A model generated the notes under the pieces. The model was given only the letters and a program-made list of their open reading frames with translations. It was not told the DNA's origin and ran no database searches. A program made the position numbers and the translations under genes. Positions 41,949 to 51,294 of a DNA stretch of 51,298 nucleotides are shown in pieces. Position 1 is the stretch's first letter, and every line of letters starts with the position of its first letter. Origin of the DNA: a bacterium (lineage in GTDB: Bacteria > Verrucomicrobiota > Kiritimatiellia > CAIKKV01 > CAITUY01); NCBI GenBank assembly GCA_037128595.1, contig JBAXWB010000033.1, positions 1-51,298 on the forward strand, given 5' to 3'.

Positions 41949-42116
41949 ACTGGTTTTCCCTTTCCTCACCATTTGATCTGTCAAGAGGATGACACGAAAC
42001 CTCCGGCCGTAGCCATTCAGGAATCATGAAGATTTCTTAAGAAAGCAAAGGGCTCATCTCCGATCCGAGTATTGGCGCTATGTGGGCTGAACGTTTGGTT
42101 ACAAAGCGAAGAGTGG

Positions 42117-42193
42117 GTGTGGGGCGGATGTCCCCATCCGCCTGTCTGCGGATCCAACTGGCAAAAAGGCGGATGGGGACATCCGCCCCACAC
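42117..42193. repeat. Perfect 27-bp inverted repeat
   Basis: The arm GTGTGGGGCGGATGTCCCCA... (42117-42143) is exactly complementary to 42167-42193, with a 23-base loop. It lies between the divergently transcribed isoprenyl-synthase and response-regulator genes. Its inner part GGGGCGGATGTCCCC is itself palindromic. It looks like a mobile REP-type repeat. Confidence 0.75.
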
Positions 42194-42307
42194 CGCGAGC
42201 CACCATACAGAGATGCGCCCGAACGCAACCCCAACCACCCATTTTGCCCCTTGTTGCGGTGGGGATTTCATGGTGTACTCGGTGGTGGATTTGCTGAGGT
42301 GATGCAC

Positions 42308-42988
42308 ATGCATGTGATGGTTGTGGAAGATGATAAAATGATGGCGGCCGCCCTCGCCAAGGGGATCAGGGAGGACGGCTATTACGTGACGACCTGCGGG
42401 ACGGCGGCCGATGCCCTGAAACCGGTGGAGGGCGACCCCGTTGACCTGTTTCTCCTGGATATCGGGTTGCCCGACCGGAGCGGGTTGGAGGTGCTGCAGG
42501 TGCTCCGGTCCCGGAACTGCGTGGCCCCCGTGATTATCCTGACGGCGCGCGATGCAGTGCGGGATCGTGTCAAGGGACTGGATGCCGGCGCGGATGATTA
42601 TCTTGTAAAGCCCTTTTCCCTCGCGGAATTACTGGCGAGAATCCGGGCCCGGCTCCGCCGCCCCGAGGCTCCGAATGCGGCGATCCTGAAGGTGGATGAG
42701 CTGGCCATCGATGTGTTGAACCGGAGGGTCATGCGGGGCGCCAGCGAGATCACCCTGACCGGTCAGGAGTTCGAGTTGCTCAGGTACCTTGCGGTGAATG
42801 TCGGGAAAACGGTGTCGCGCGAGATGATCGCCCGGGATGTCTGGCACATTGAGTCACGGGCGACCCCTTTGGATAATGTCATTGACGTCCATATCTCGCA
42901 TTTGCGGGCGAAGGTAGACCGGGGCTTTGACAAGGAGTTGATCCGGACCGTCTATGGCGTCGGGTTTGCACTGAAGGGAAACAAATGA
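42308..42988 (+). CDS. OmpR/PhoB-family response regulator
   Basis: A 226-residue response regulator with a receiver domain (VVEDDK at 5-10, phospho-acceptor Asp in LLDIGLPDRSG at about 51-61, Lys in LVKPFS near 102) and a C-terminal winged-helix DNA-binding domain ending VYGVGFAL. ATG at 42308 is chosen because GAGGTG lies 6 bp before it; ATG at 42302 is an alternative. It overlaps the histidine kinase gene by 4 bp. The signal sensed is unknown. Confidence 0.92.
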   Translation: MHVMVVEDDKMMAAALAKGIREDGYYVTTCGTAADALKPVEGDPVDLFLLDIGLPDRSGLEVLQVLRSRNCVAPVIILTARDAVRDRVKGLDAGADDYLVKPFSLAELLARIRARLRRPEAPNAAILKVDELAIDVLNRRVMRGASEITLTGQEFELLRYLAVNVGKTVSREMIARDVWHIESRATPLDNVIDVHISHLRAKVDRGFDKELIRTVYGVGFALKGNK

Positions 42989-44046
42989 AAACACCGTTGC
43001 GTCTGCGCATGTTCTACTGGTTGGTGGCCCTGCTGGTGCTCTTTGTGGCCCTGCAGTTCGCCATCTTCAGCATCATCGAGTTCCGTGCCTGGATACATCA
43101 TCCGGAAGGACGGTTGCGTGAACATCTGATGGAGGCGGTTACGGGAGTGGGCTGGGATCTGGCCATGCTTCCCCTGCTGATCTGGGTCGCCTGGTGGATT
43201 TCACGGTGGATGATCCAGCCGGTCAGGACCATTACCCTGGCGGCTGACAACATCTGTGCCGGCCATTTTGAAGAGCGGATCTCCACCGGCGATATGCCCG
43301 ATGATGAGATGCGGCGCATGGCCACCACGATCAATGCCGCCTTCGACTATTATCATGAGGCCGTCGAGCGCTTGCGCCGGTTCAGCGGTGACGCCTCGCA
43401 TCAATTGCGGACGCCCCTGGCGGCGATGCAAAGCGTGGGGGAGGTCGCCCTGTCACGCGACCGCCCGCCCGAGGAGTACCGGCAGGCGCTGGCGGATATG
43501 CTGGAAGAAGTCAGGCGGATGGCGCGCGTGACCGAACAGTTGCTGAGGCTCGCCCGACTGGAACGGACAGAAGTCCGCGCCTCCTTTGTCCGGATGGACA
43601 TCGGGCAAGTCGCGCACCGGACGGCGGAGATTTATCAGCCGTTGTGCGAGGAGAAACGGGTGAATTTGCGCCTGGAGACCGAGGAGGGGCTTCAGGTGCT
43701 GGGGAATGGAGATCTGTTGGTGGAGATGCTGGCCAACCTTCTTGACAATGCCCTTCGGGTTACCCCGAACGGAGGAGATATTCTCATGAAAGTGGAGCAG
43801 GAGTCTGCGGGCGGGGTGCTGATCACCGTAGCCGATACGGGGCCGGGGATCGCTCCGGAATTGGCCGGGCGCGTGTTCGAGTTGTTCGGGCAGGTCCCCG
43901 GAACCCGTCAGACGGGTGCCGGCCTCGGTCTGGCGATCGTGGCGGCCATTGCCAAAGCCCATGGCGGCCAAGTAGAACTGAGTACCCTGCATGCCCGTGG
44001 CGCGGTGTTCCATGTGCGGCTACCGCTGCTGCCGTCCATGTCGTGA
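42985..44046 (+). CDS. Sensor histidine kinase
   Basis: A 353-residue membrane kinase with two helices (about 8-30 and 52-72) and only a short periplasmic loop, HAMP-type linker, H-box FSGDASHQLRTPLAAM (about 133-148), N-box NLLDNALRVTPNGG (about 250-263), and G-boxes DTGPGIAPELAG and GAGLGLAIVAAI. The reduced sensor suggests it reads the membrane state or a partner protein. Pairs with the response regulator just upstream. Confidence 0.92.
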   Translation: MKTPLRLRMFYWLVALLVLFVALQFAIFSIIEFRAWIHHPEGRLREHLMEAVTGVGWDLAMLPLLIWVAWWISRWMIQPVRTITLAADNICAGHFEERISTGDMPDDEMRRMATTINAAFDYYHEAVERLRRFSGDASHQLRTPLAAMQSVGEVALSRDRPPEEYRQALADMLEEVRRMARVTEQLLRLARLERTEVRASFVRMDIGQVAHRTAEIYQPLCEEKRVNLRLETEEGLQVLGNGDLLVEMLANLLDNALRVTPNGGDILMKVEQESAGGVLITVADTGPGIAPELAGRVFELFGQVPGTRQTGAGLGLAIVAAIAKAHGGQVELSTLHARGAVFHVRLPLLPSMS

Positions 44047-44056
44047 GGCGGGCCGG

Positions 44057-45133
44057 TTACTTCCCCCAGAAGGGCAGGAGCGCTTTCTCGATCCAGTAGC
44101 CAAGGAGGGCGGTGACCGGAATGGTCAGCACCCAGGCCCAGACAATGCGACCGACGATGCCCCACTTCACGGCGCTGAGCCGCTTGGTGGCGCCCACCCC
44201 CATAATAGAGGTGGAGATGACGTGGGTGGTGGAGAGCGGAATCCCCCAGTGGGTGGCGATGGAAATGACGGTGGCCGCCGTGGTTTGAGCAGCAAAGCCG
44301 TGGATCGGCTGCATCCGCACGATCTTGTGGCCCATGGTCCGGATAATGCGCCAGCCGCCGGCGGCGGTGCCTGCGGCCATGGTGAGGGCGCAGGTAACCT
44401 TGATCCAGGTGGCGACCGTGAACTCGGGGGTTCTCAGAAATTCCAACCAGGGGGGCAGGACGCCGAAGGCGTTACTTTTAGTGGTCGCCGTGAAGAGAAT
44501 CAGGGCGATGATCCCCATGGTCTTCTGGGCGTCGTTGGTGCCATGGCTGAAGCTGATCCAGGCGGCGCTGGCCAGTTGGAGTTTGGAGAAAATCTTATTG
44601 ATCAGCAGGGGCCGCATTTTGTGAAGCAACACGACCAGCAGGCCCATCAGCAAGGCCCCACCAATAAACCCGACGGCAGGGGAGACAAACATCGGCATGA
44701 TCACCTTGGGCCAGAGCCCCTCCGTGTGGCCGGTGACGGGATTGGATACGGCCCATTTGATGACATGCCAGTTCCCCTGGGAGGAGGCCAGCGTAGCCCC
44801 GCAGAGGCTCCCGATCAGGGCGTGGCTTGAACTGGACGGCAGTCCCAGCCACCAGGTCAGCAGGTTCCAGATGATGGCCCCCAGCAGGGCGGCCAGAATG
44901 GTGTCGATCCCCACATAGGCCGTATCCACCAACCCTTGTCCAATCGTTTTGGCCACCGAGATCCCGGCCATGGCACCCAGAAGATTGAAGCAGGTGGCCA
45001 TGAACACGGCTTGCCGCGGGCTCAGGACCTTGGTCGATACCGTGGTGGCAATGGAGTTGGCCGTGTCATGGAAGCCGTTGATGTACTCAAAGGCCAGGGC
45101 GATCACTAACACTATCAGGATGAGGGTGAGCAT
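44057..45133 (-). CDS. pit: PiT-family inorganic phosphate transporter
   Basis: A 358-residue transporter with about ten membrane helices and the two inverted-repeat signatures of PiT proteins: FEYINGFHDTANSIATTVST (about 15-34) and SFSHGTNDAQKTMG (about 197-210). These import phosphate (as metal phosphate) with protons. It follows the PhoU-like gene by 31 bp and forms the usual DUF47-PiT operon, facing away from phoBR. Confidence 0.92.
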   Translation of the reverse strand: MLTLILIVLVIALAFEYINGFHDTANSIATTVSTKVLSPRQAVFMATCFNLLGAMAGISVAKTIGQGLVDTAYVGIDTILAALLGAIIWNLLTWWLGLPSSSSHALIGSLCGATLASSQGNWHVIKWAVSNPVTGHTEGLWPKVIMPMFVSPAVGFIGGALLMGLLVVLLHKMRPLLINKIFSKLQLASAAWISFSHGTNDAQKTMGIIALILFTATTKSNAFGVLPPWLEFLRTPEFTVATWIKVTCALTMAAGTAAGGWRIIRTMGHKIVRMQPIHGFAAQTTAATVISIATHWGIPLSTTHVISTSIMGVGATKRLSAVKWGIVGRIVWAWVLTIPVTALLGYWIEKALLPFWGK

Positions 45134-45164
45134 GCGTGTGTTCTTCGGGTTACAAGGTTCGTGG

Positions 45165-45797
45165 TCAGGAATACTTCAGGACGACCTGGAAGATGATATT
45201 CCCCACATCACGACAGCGGTCGATGATCTTCTCCAGGGTCTCGTGCAGATCGAGGATGATGATGACCTTGAGCGGGTCATGCTTTCCACTGTACAAGTCC
45301 TTGACCAGATCGAGCATCAATTTGTCGGCTTCGCCTTCCAGGTAATGGAGCCGGTTATTGAATTCCTTTACGTCCTCGAGATGGGCCCGGGCCCGGAGTT
45401 TTTTGACCATCTGGGACACGGTGTCCGTGGTTTGATCCAGGATGGCGGCCTGTTCCAGGAAATTCACATCCTTCAGCATGCCTTTGCACAGCATGTATTT
45501 CTCGCTGAATTTCTCAGCGGTTTTCGGGATTTTGTAGAGGGCCAGGGAGAGGGATTCAATGTCCTCACGTTCCAGTGGCGTCACGAAGGTTTTGCACAAT
45601 TCTTCTGTGATCTGCTCGGTAATGCGCTTGTCCTTGCGGCGGGACTGGATGAAATCGCCCATGGAGGTCGTGCTTTCCGGCGTTTTGATCAGGGTCAGCA
45701 ACAGTTGGACGCTAGCCTTGGCTTCGTCCGCGCTGGCTTCCAGAAGGTTGAAGAATTTGTCGTCGTACCCGAGTAGTCGTCTGATGGCTGTTATCAT
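45165..45797 (-). CDS. PhoU-like DUF47 regulator of PiT
   Basis: A 210-residue all-helical protein of the DUF47 (TIGR00153) family, distantly related to PhoU, encoded beside PiT transporters and thought to regulate them. It has DKFFNLLEASADEAKASVQ near residue 13 and RCRDVGNIIFQ near the end. It is divergent from phoB with 123 bp between, which puts phosphate uptake and the PhoBR system under one shared intergenic region. Confidence 0.88.
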   Translation of the reverse strand: MITAIRRLLGYDDKFFNLLEASADEAKASVQLLLTLIKTPESTTSMGDFIQSRRKDKRITEQITEELCKTFVTPLEREDIESLSLALYKIPKTAEKFSEKYMLCKGMLKDVNFLEQAAILDQTTDTVSQMVKKLRARAHLEDVKEFNNRLHYLEGEADKLMLDLVKDLYSGKHDPLKVIIILDLHETLEKIIDRCRDVGNIIFQVVLKYS

Positions 45798-45920
45798 GGA
45801 GTGAACTTATGCCACAATGAGTTGCAAAAATCACGAACATTTCCTCACGAACTTCTAACAAGAAACGCTTTCCCTTTACCGGTGAGTTTGCCTAGTATGT
45901 TGGACAGTTAAAGGACGCCT

Positions 45921-46607
45921 ATGGCTAAAGAACATATTTTTGTCGTCGAGGATGAACGGGATATCCTTGAGCTGCTAACCTACAACCTGACCCGGGACGG
46001 GTACGAGGTGACGGGGCTGGCCAATGGAGAGCTGGTGCTTGGGGCGATCTCCCGGAACAAGCCGAATCTGGTTCTTCTCGATCTGATGCTGCCGGGAGTA
46101 GGGGGACTGGAGATCTGCCGGTTGCTGAAAGCCAAGCCTGAAACGGCCGGAATCCCGATTATCATGGTCACTGCCAAGGGGGAGGAGTCGGATGTGGTGG
46201 TCGGGCTGGAAATGGGGGCGGACGACTATGTGGCTAAGCCGTTCAATATGAAGGTGTTGCTCGCGCGGATTCATGCGGTGCTGCGACGCCGTGAAAAGGG
46301 GCCGGCCAAGGCCGGTGAACAGCTCGCGATACATGACATCGTGATCAATCCCGGCCGGCATGAGGTGATGTGCGGGAAGACCGCGTTGGACCTGACCGCG
46401 TCGGAGTTCCGGCTGCTCCATTTCCTGGCGCAGCGACCGGGTTGGGTATTCACCCGTGAGCAGATTGTGGATGGGGTGAAGGGGGAGGATTACGCCGTCA
46501 CCGACCGTGCGGTGGATGTCCAGATGGTTTCCCTGCGGCGCAAACTGGGGCGGCGGGCGGACTATCTCGAAACGGTCCGCGGGGTGGGCTATCGCTTCAA
46601 GGAGTGA
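45921..46607 (+). CDS. phoB: Phosphate-type response regulator PhoB
   Basis: A 228-residue OmpR-family regulator: VVEDERDILELL (6-17), phospho-acceptor Asp in LLDLMLPGVGG (about 54-64), TAKGEE and VAKPF, then a winged helix ending VRGVGYRFKE. That it is PhoB rather than another OmpR member rests on the neighbours: the PhoR-like kinase directly downstream and the PiT pair upstream. AAAGGA precedes the ATG. Confidence 0.85.
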   Translation: MAKEHIFVVEDERDILELLTYNLTRDGYEVTGLANGELVLGAISRNKPNLVLLDLMLPGVGGLEICRLLKAKPETAGIPIIMVTAKGEESDVVVGLEMGADDYVAKPFNMKVLLARIHAVLRRREKGPAKAGEQLAIHDIVINPGRHEVMCGKTALDLTASEFRLLHFLAQRPGWVFTREQIVDGVKGEDYAVTDRAVDVQMVSLRRKLGRRADYLETVRGVGYRFKE

Positions 46608-46609
46608 GC

Positions 46610-48391
46610 ATGCGAACGAAACGACTATTCTGGCGGATTTACATCTATTTTCTAATAGTGACCCTCGGGGCGTTGGCGGCAACGGCCTGGTACGTTGACC
46701 GGTCCTTGTATTCCTTTCATCAGCAGCAGGTGGCCGCAGACCTGTTGGCCCGCGCCCAGATTATTGCCCGTGAACTCACCCCCCCCCTGGGGCAGGATGC
46801 CGCGGGGTTGAATCAGTTGGTCAATGACCTGGGCCGGATGACATTGACGCGCGTGACGATTATGACCACCGACGGACGGGTGGTGGCCGACTCCTCTGAA
46901 AACCCGGCCGGTCTTGAGAATCACCGGAACCGGCCGGAGGTCATGGAGGCGCTGGCAGGCCGGACCGGGCAGGCGTCGCGCTATAGTGACACCCTGCGTC
47001 GTCGCCTCATGTATCTGGCGATTCCGGTCTGGCAGAATGGTACGGTCGCCGGGGTCGTTCGGGTCTCGCTCCCCCTGGCGGTGATTGATGACGCCCTCAA
47101 GGCGCTCTACGGCAGCATGGCCATGGGCGGGCTGATCGTGGCCGGCTTGTTTGCCCTGGTGGCCCTCGCGCTCTCGCAACGGATCACCCGGCCGCTCGAA
47201 CACATGCGGCAGGCTTCCGAGCAGTTTGCGAAAGGGGAGCTGACCGCCCGGATTCCGGTGCCGGACACGGCGGAAATGGGCGCGCTGGCCCAGACCATGA
47301 ATAAGATGGCGCTCCAACTTCATGACCGGGTGCGTACCGAGGCGTTGCAGCATAATGAGCAACGGGCGGTGCTGGCGAACATGGTGGAGGGCGTTCTCGC
47401 CGTGGATCTGGCGGAGCGGGTCCTTCTCATCAATCCTGCCGCCTGCCACCTTCTGGGGCTGAAGCCGGACGAGGCGCGGGGCCGCCACATTCTGGAAACG
47501 GTTCGCAATATCGAATTACAGGAATTCCTGGGGGTGACCCTTGCGGCGCCGGGTCCGACGGAACGGGTGATCGTGCTGCGTGGTGAATCGGAACGCGTCA
47601 TTCAGCTCCACGGCGCGGCGCTTAAGGATGCAGATGGAAATAATATCGGGGCACTGGTGGTCATGAATGACATTACGCGCCTGAAGCGGTTGGAAACCAT
47701 GCGGCGTGATTTTGTGGCCAATGTGTCGCATGAGCTGAAGACCCCCATTACGACGCTGAAAGGCTGTGTGGAAACCTTGTCCGACGGGGCGGTCCACAAC
47801 CCCGGGGAGTCGATGCGGTTTCTGGAGATGATGGGGCGCCATGTGACCCGGCTGGAATTGATGGTGGAGGATCTGCTGGCATTGTCCCGGCTGGAGTTTG
47901 AGTCGGAACGAGGGGAGATCGTGCTGGGTTTGGGGTCAGTGCATGATGTCCTGTCCCGTGCCGTCCAGTCGTTTGCCAAACGGGCGGAGGCCCGGGGGAT
48001 TCTGCTGGTGCTGGATTGTCCGGACTCGCTGCAGACCTTGATTAATGCGCCTCTGCTGGAACAGGCGGTCGGGAATCTTCTCGATAATGCCATCAAGTAC
48101 AGTCCTGAGGAAACGCGGATTACGGTGACCGGGGGGCAGACCCAGGACGTTGTGGAGATCCGGGTGGCGGATCAGGGGCACGGGATTGAACGGCACCATT
48201 TGGAACGCATTTTTGAACGGTTTTACCGGGTGGACCAGGCGCGCAGTCGCGCCATGGGGGGGACCGGCCTGGGCTTGGCTATCGTCAAACATATTGCCAT
48301 CGCCCATCACGGCAGCGTCTCGGTGGAAAGTGTCCCCGGCCAGGGCAGCACGTTTATTTTGCGTCTTCCGCAGGCAACAAAGAATTCTTAG
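46610..48391 (+). CDS. phoR: PhoR-type sensor histidine kinase
   Basis: A 593-residue kinase: TM1 (about 7-27), an extracytoplasmic domain of about 130 residues, TM2 (about 162-185), HAMP, a PAS domain (about 250-340, ENMVEGVLAVDL-like), an H-box FVANVSHELKTPITTL, N-box NLLDNAIKYSPEE and G-box GGTGLGLAIVKHI. The domain order is that of PhoR. I use ATG at 46610 because AAGGAG lies 6 bp before it; GTG at 46604 overlaps the phoB stop and is less likely. Confidence 0.88.
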   Translation: MRTKRLFWRIYIYFLIVTLGALAATAWYVDRSLYSFHQQQVAADLLARAQIIARELTPPLGQDAAGLNQLVNDLGRMTLTRVTIMTTDGRVVADSSENPAGLENHRNRPEVMEALAGRTGQASRYSDTLRRRLMYLAIPVWQNGTVAGVVRVSLPLAVIDDALKALYGSMAMGGLIVAGLFALVALALSQRITRPLEHMRQASEQFAKGELTARIPVPDTAEMGALAQTMNKMALQLHDRVRTEALQHNEQRAVLANMVEGVLAVDLAERVLLINPAACHLLGLKPDEARGRHILETVRNIELQEFLGVTLAAPGPTERVIVLRGESERVIQLHGAALKDADGNNIGALVVMNDITRLKRLETMRRDFVANVSHELKTPITTLKGCVETLSDGAVHNPGESMRFLEMMGRHVTRLELMVEDLLALSRLEFESERGEIVLGLGSVHDVLSRAVQSFAKRAEARGILLVLDCPDSLQTLINAPLLEQAVGNLLDNAIKYSPEETRITVTGGQTQDVVEIRVADQGHGIERHHLERIFERFYRVDQARSRAMGGTGLGLAIVKHIAIAHHGSVSVESVPGQGSTFILRLPQATKNS

Positions 48392-48396
48392 ACAGA

Positions 48397-48468
48397 ATTT
48401 ACAGAATGAGACAGAATTGAGGAGACGATCTTAAATTCTATTTTGTATATTTTGTGCATTCTGTCAGA
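48397..48468. repeat. ATTCTGTC/GACAGAAT repeats before thiL
   Basis: Several GACAGAATT units on one side face AATTCTAT...ATTCTGTC on the other, giving an imperfect inverted repeat that spans most of the 79-bp gap between phoR and thiL. It may act as a terminator or as a repeat-type insertion. Confidence 0.45.
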
Positions 48469-48470
48469 AA

Positions 48471-49409
48471 ATGAATACCCAACAGATTGGTGAAGACAAC
48501 TTGATCCGGCGGCTGAAACGGCTGGTGCCGGGGCGTGCGGATGTGGTCGCCGGAATCGGCGACGACTGTGCCGTGGTCCGCCCGGGCCGGCGTGACCCCT
48601 ATGATCTGCTTCTGAAAAGTGATCCGGTTATTGAGGGTGTTCATTTCCTGCCGGAGGCCAGCGGGGTCGCGATCGGGCATAAAGCGCTGGGCCGGGTATT
48701 GAGTGATCTGGCGGCCATGGGCGGCGAGCCGTTGTGGATTCTGGTGGATCTGGTGGCCCCGCCCACCGCTTCAGTAGCCCATATTGAGGCCGTGTATAAA
48801 GGGATGGCCCGGTTGGCCCGCCGGTATGGTGCGGCGATTGTCGGAGGCGATACCAGTAGTGGAAAAGTCCTGGAAGTGCATGTGTTTGCCGCGGGGCGTG
48901 TCCCCCGCGGGAAGGCGATCCTGCGGTCGGGGGCGCGGCCGGGGGATGCCCTTTATGTCACGGGGGCTCTGGGCGGCAGCGGATTGGGCCGCCATTTACG
49001 CTTTGAGCCGCGGCTGAGCGAGGGGCAATGGCTGCGTGAGGCGGCCGGGGTCACCGCGATGATGGATGTCAGTGATGGGCTGGCCACGGATGTGCGCCGG
49101 TTGGCGGCCGCCAGCGGCACCGGGGTGGTGCTGGATCTCGGGCGCATTCCTGTGGCCGGAGCGGCCCGCCGCCTCAAGGATCAACGGTCGGCGCTGGAGC
49201 ATGCGCTTGCAGATGGGGAGGATTTTGAATTACTCTTCACCGTGCAGGAGCGGAAGGCCCGGTCGTTTGAGGCGGCCTGGGCCAAGGCCTTCCTCCTGCC
49301 TTGCACACGGATTGGCGAGATGACGGCGAAGCCGGGCCGGGTGGAAGGCCGGGATGGACAGGATTGCAAACCATTGACGATTCATGGATATGAACATTTT
49401 AGTCGTTGA
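48471..49409 (+). CDS. thiL: Thiamine-monophosphate kinase ThiL
   Basis: A 312-residue kinase that turns thiamine phosphate into the active diphosphate. The PurM-like fold is shown by GIGDDCAVVRPG (residues 28-39), LLLKSDPVIEGVHFLPE (47-63), LSDLAAMGGEP near 82 and GGDTSSG near 125. Length is typical. No ribosome site is evident. tsaE starts inside its 3' end. Confidence 0.93.
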   Translation: MNTQQIGEDNLIRRLKRLVPGRADVVAGIGDDCAVVRPGRRDPYDLLLKSDPVIEGVHFLPEASGVAIGHKALGRVLSDLAAMGGEPLWILVDLVAPPTASVAHIEAVYKGMARLARRYGAAIVGGDTSSGKVLEVHVFAAGRVPRGKAILRSGARPGDALYVTGALGGSGLGRHLRFEPRLSEGQWLREAAGVTAMMDVSDGLATDVRRLAAASGTGVVLDLGRIPVAGAARRLKDQRSALEHALADGEDFELLFTVQERKARSFEAAWAKAFLLPCTRIGEMTAKPGRVEGRDGQDCKPLTIHGYEHFSR

Positions 49410-49830
49410 ATCCAACAGTGTGAAAGACACGCATAAACTGGCACGGCATGTGTTGAAGCAGTTGCCGGGGCCACAGGTGTTGGCGTTGCATGGGGACCTC
49501 GGGAGCGGGAAGACCTGTTTTGTACAGGGGCTGGCCCTTGCCCTGGGTGTGGATCGGCCGGTGACCAGTCCGACCTTTACGCTGGTCCATGAATATCCCG
49601 GGCTACGGCCGCTGGTGCATGTGGACCTCTATCGCCTGCGTGATTCGCTGGACGCCCTGATGCTGGGGCTTGAGGAATATTTCGACGCCGCCGGCATTAC
49701 CGCCATTGAATGGGCCGAACGGGCCGAGGATATTTTTCCGCCCCGGACCATCCATATTTTCTTCGAGACCCTGGCCGTCTCCCATGCCCGCCGCATCACG
49801 ATCAAATCGTTGATCAAATTAAGCCAGTAG
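49384..49830 (+). CDS. tsaE: tRNA threonylcarbamoyladenosine synthesis ATPase TsaE
   Basis: A 148-residue P-loop protein of the complex that makes t6A in tRNA. The Walker A motif HGDLGSGKTCFVQGLA is at about residues 36-51, TSPTFTLVHEY near 61-71, HVDLYRL near 80, and GITAIEWAERAED near 104-116. The start could be ATG 49384 or 49390; both lie within the end of thiL (overlap 20-26 bp), pointing to coupling. Confidence 0.93.
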   Translation: MDMNILVVESNSVKDTHKLARHVLKQLPGPQVLALHGDLGSGKTCFVQGLALALGVDRPVTSPTFTLVHEYPGLRPLVHVDLYRLRDSLDALMLGLEEYFDAAGITAIEWAERAEDIFPPRTIHIFFETLAVSHARRITIKSLIKLSQ

Positions 49831-49870
49831 GCAGTGAGCAGTAAGTGTCCTCTGCCCACTGCTTACTGGC
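49823..49870 (+). terminator. Terminator-like hairpin after tsaE
   Basis: Arms GCCAGTAGGCAGTGAGCAG (49823-49841) and CTGCCCACTGCTTACTGGC (49852-49870) pair at 17 of 19 positions. The stop codon of tsaE is inside the left arm. Similar GGCAGTGGGCAGTAGGCAGT units follow serS at 51217-51242. Confidence 0.55.
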
Positions 49871-49952
49871 TCACTCTCTTCCGTCATTGCATCCCGCCGT
49901 CGGCTTCGCTAGCATCATCCCGCTTTTAATGAACCAACGTTTGGGGTGATTT

Positions 49953-51236
49953 ATGCTGGATATCAAATTGATTCGTGATCATGAGGACCAGGTGCGGCAG
50001 GGCTTATTGTCTCGTGGCGCCAGTCTGGAATTCCTGGATGCGGTGGTGGCCGATGATGGGTTGCGCCGTAAGCTGGTGACCGAGGTCGAGAACCTGAAAA
50101 ATCAGCGCAATGTGGTTTCCAAGGAAATCGGGATGCTCAAGAGCAAGGGCCAGGATACCGCCGCGACCCAGAAAGCCATGCGCGAGCTGGGCGACCTGAT
50201 TGTCCAGAAGGATGGCGAAGTCCGTGATATTGACAGCCGTCTCAAGGACAACCTGCTGCGGATCCCCAATCTTCCGCACCACAGCCTGCCCGACGGGCTG
50301 GACGCCGCGGCCAATGTGGTGGCGCGCACGTATGGGGTGGCCAAGACGTTTGCCTTTCCGCCCAAGGGGCATGTGGACGTGGGGGAGCGGCTCGGGATCT
50401 TTGATTTCGCCCGGGGCGCCCGCATGACCGGTTCCGGGTTCCCGCTGTATCTGGGGCAGGGCGCTAAGTTGCAGCGCGCGCTCATCCAGTTCATGCTGGA
50501 TCTTCATACGACCGAGCATGGGTATACGGAAATGCTCCCGCCGTTTGTGGTCAATACCGCTTCCATGATCGGTACCGGTCAGTTGCCCAAGATGGCGGAG
50601 GATATGTATCACGCGACCGACGACCTCTGGCTGATTCCCACGGCCGAAGTGCCGGTCACGAATTATTACCGGGATGATGTGATCGACAAGGCGCTGCCGG
50701 TTTATCTGACGGCCTACACGCCGTGTTTCCGCCGTGAGGCCGGAGCCGCCGGCAAAGAGACCCGTGGCATTATCCGGGTCCATCAGTTCGATAAGGTGGA
50801 GATGGTCAAGTTTGTCGAGCCGGCCACGTCCTATGCGGAGCTGGAATCGTTGGTCGTGAATGCCGAGGAGGTGTTGCAGCGGTTGGGGCTTCATTACCGG
50901 GTCCTGTCGCTCTGCAAGGGCGATATCAGTTTTGCCGCCGCCAAGTGTTATGACATTGAACTCTGGGCCCCCGGGCAGAATGGATGGCTGGAAGTCTCCT
51001 CCTGCAGTAATTTTGAGTCATTCCAGGCGCGGCGTGCCAACATCCGGTACCGGCGTGCGGATGGGAAGCTGGACTTTGTTCACACCTTGAATGGCTCCGG
51101 CGTGGCGTTGCCGCGGCTGATGGTGGCTATTCTGGAGAATGGGCAGCAGGCAGACGGATCCGTGATCCTTCCCGACGCGATCGTTCCCTATATGGGCGGG
51201 ATCCGCCAGCTGACGCCAGTGGGCAGTGGGCAGTAG
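49953..51236 (+). CDS. serS: Seryl-tRNA synthetase
   Basis: A 427-residue class II synthetase that charges tRNA-Ser, such as the tRNA at 35630. The N-terminal coiled-coil arm (about 1-110, MLDIKLIRDHEDQVRQGL) binds the long variable arm. Class II motif 2 is FRREAGAAGKETRGIIRVHQF (about 260-280) and motif 3 is LNGSGVALPRLMVAILENGQ (about 378-397). Length normal. Preceded by a weak GGGGTGAT site. Confidence 0.95.
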   Translation: MLDIKLIRDHEDQVRQGLLSRGASLEFLDAVVADDGLRRKLVTEVENLKNQRNVVSKEIGMLKSKGQDTAATQKAMRELGDLIVQKDGEVRDIDSRLKDNLLRIPNLPHHSLPDGLDAAANVVARTYGVAKTFAFPPKGHVDVGERLGIFDFARGARMTGSGFPLYLGQGAKLQRALIQFMLDLHTTEHGYTEMLPPFVVNTASMIGTGQLPKMAEDMYHATDDLWLIPTAEVPVTNYYRDDVIDKALPVYLTAYTPCFRREAGAAGKETRGIIRVHQFDKVEMVKFVEPATSYAELESLVVNAEEVLQRLGLHYRVLSLCKGDISFAAAKCYDIELWAPGQNGWLEVSSCSNFESFQARRANIRYRRADGKLDFVHTLNGSGVALPRLMVAILENGQQADGSVILPDAIVPYMGGIRQLTPVGSGQ

Positions 51237-51242
51237 GCAGTG
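51217..51242. repeat. GGCAGTGGGCAGTAGGCAGTG tandem units
   Basis: Tandem seven-base units of the CAGTGGG/CAGTAGG type overlap and follow the serS stop codon, like those after tsaE. Such CAGTGGGCAGT repeats look dispersed. Confidence 0.5.
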
Positions 51243-51294
51243 GGTGTCCCGTCCGGCTGTAGATTGACACTTTTCAATAAAGGAGAAAAGTGCG

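Noticed and set aside
39812-42029. Long plus-strand frames opposite the Cache, methyltransferase and isoprenyl-synthase genes
   Set aside because: The minus strand has clear family motifs, overlapping operon structure and a ribosome site; the plus-strand translations show none.
48392-48470. TPP riboswitch before thiL
   Set aside because: The 79-bp gap is filled with GACAGAAT-type repeats and has no THI-box sequence.
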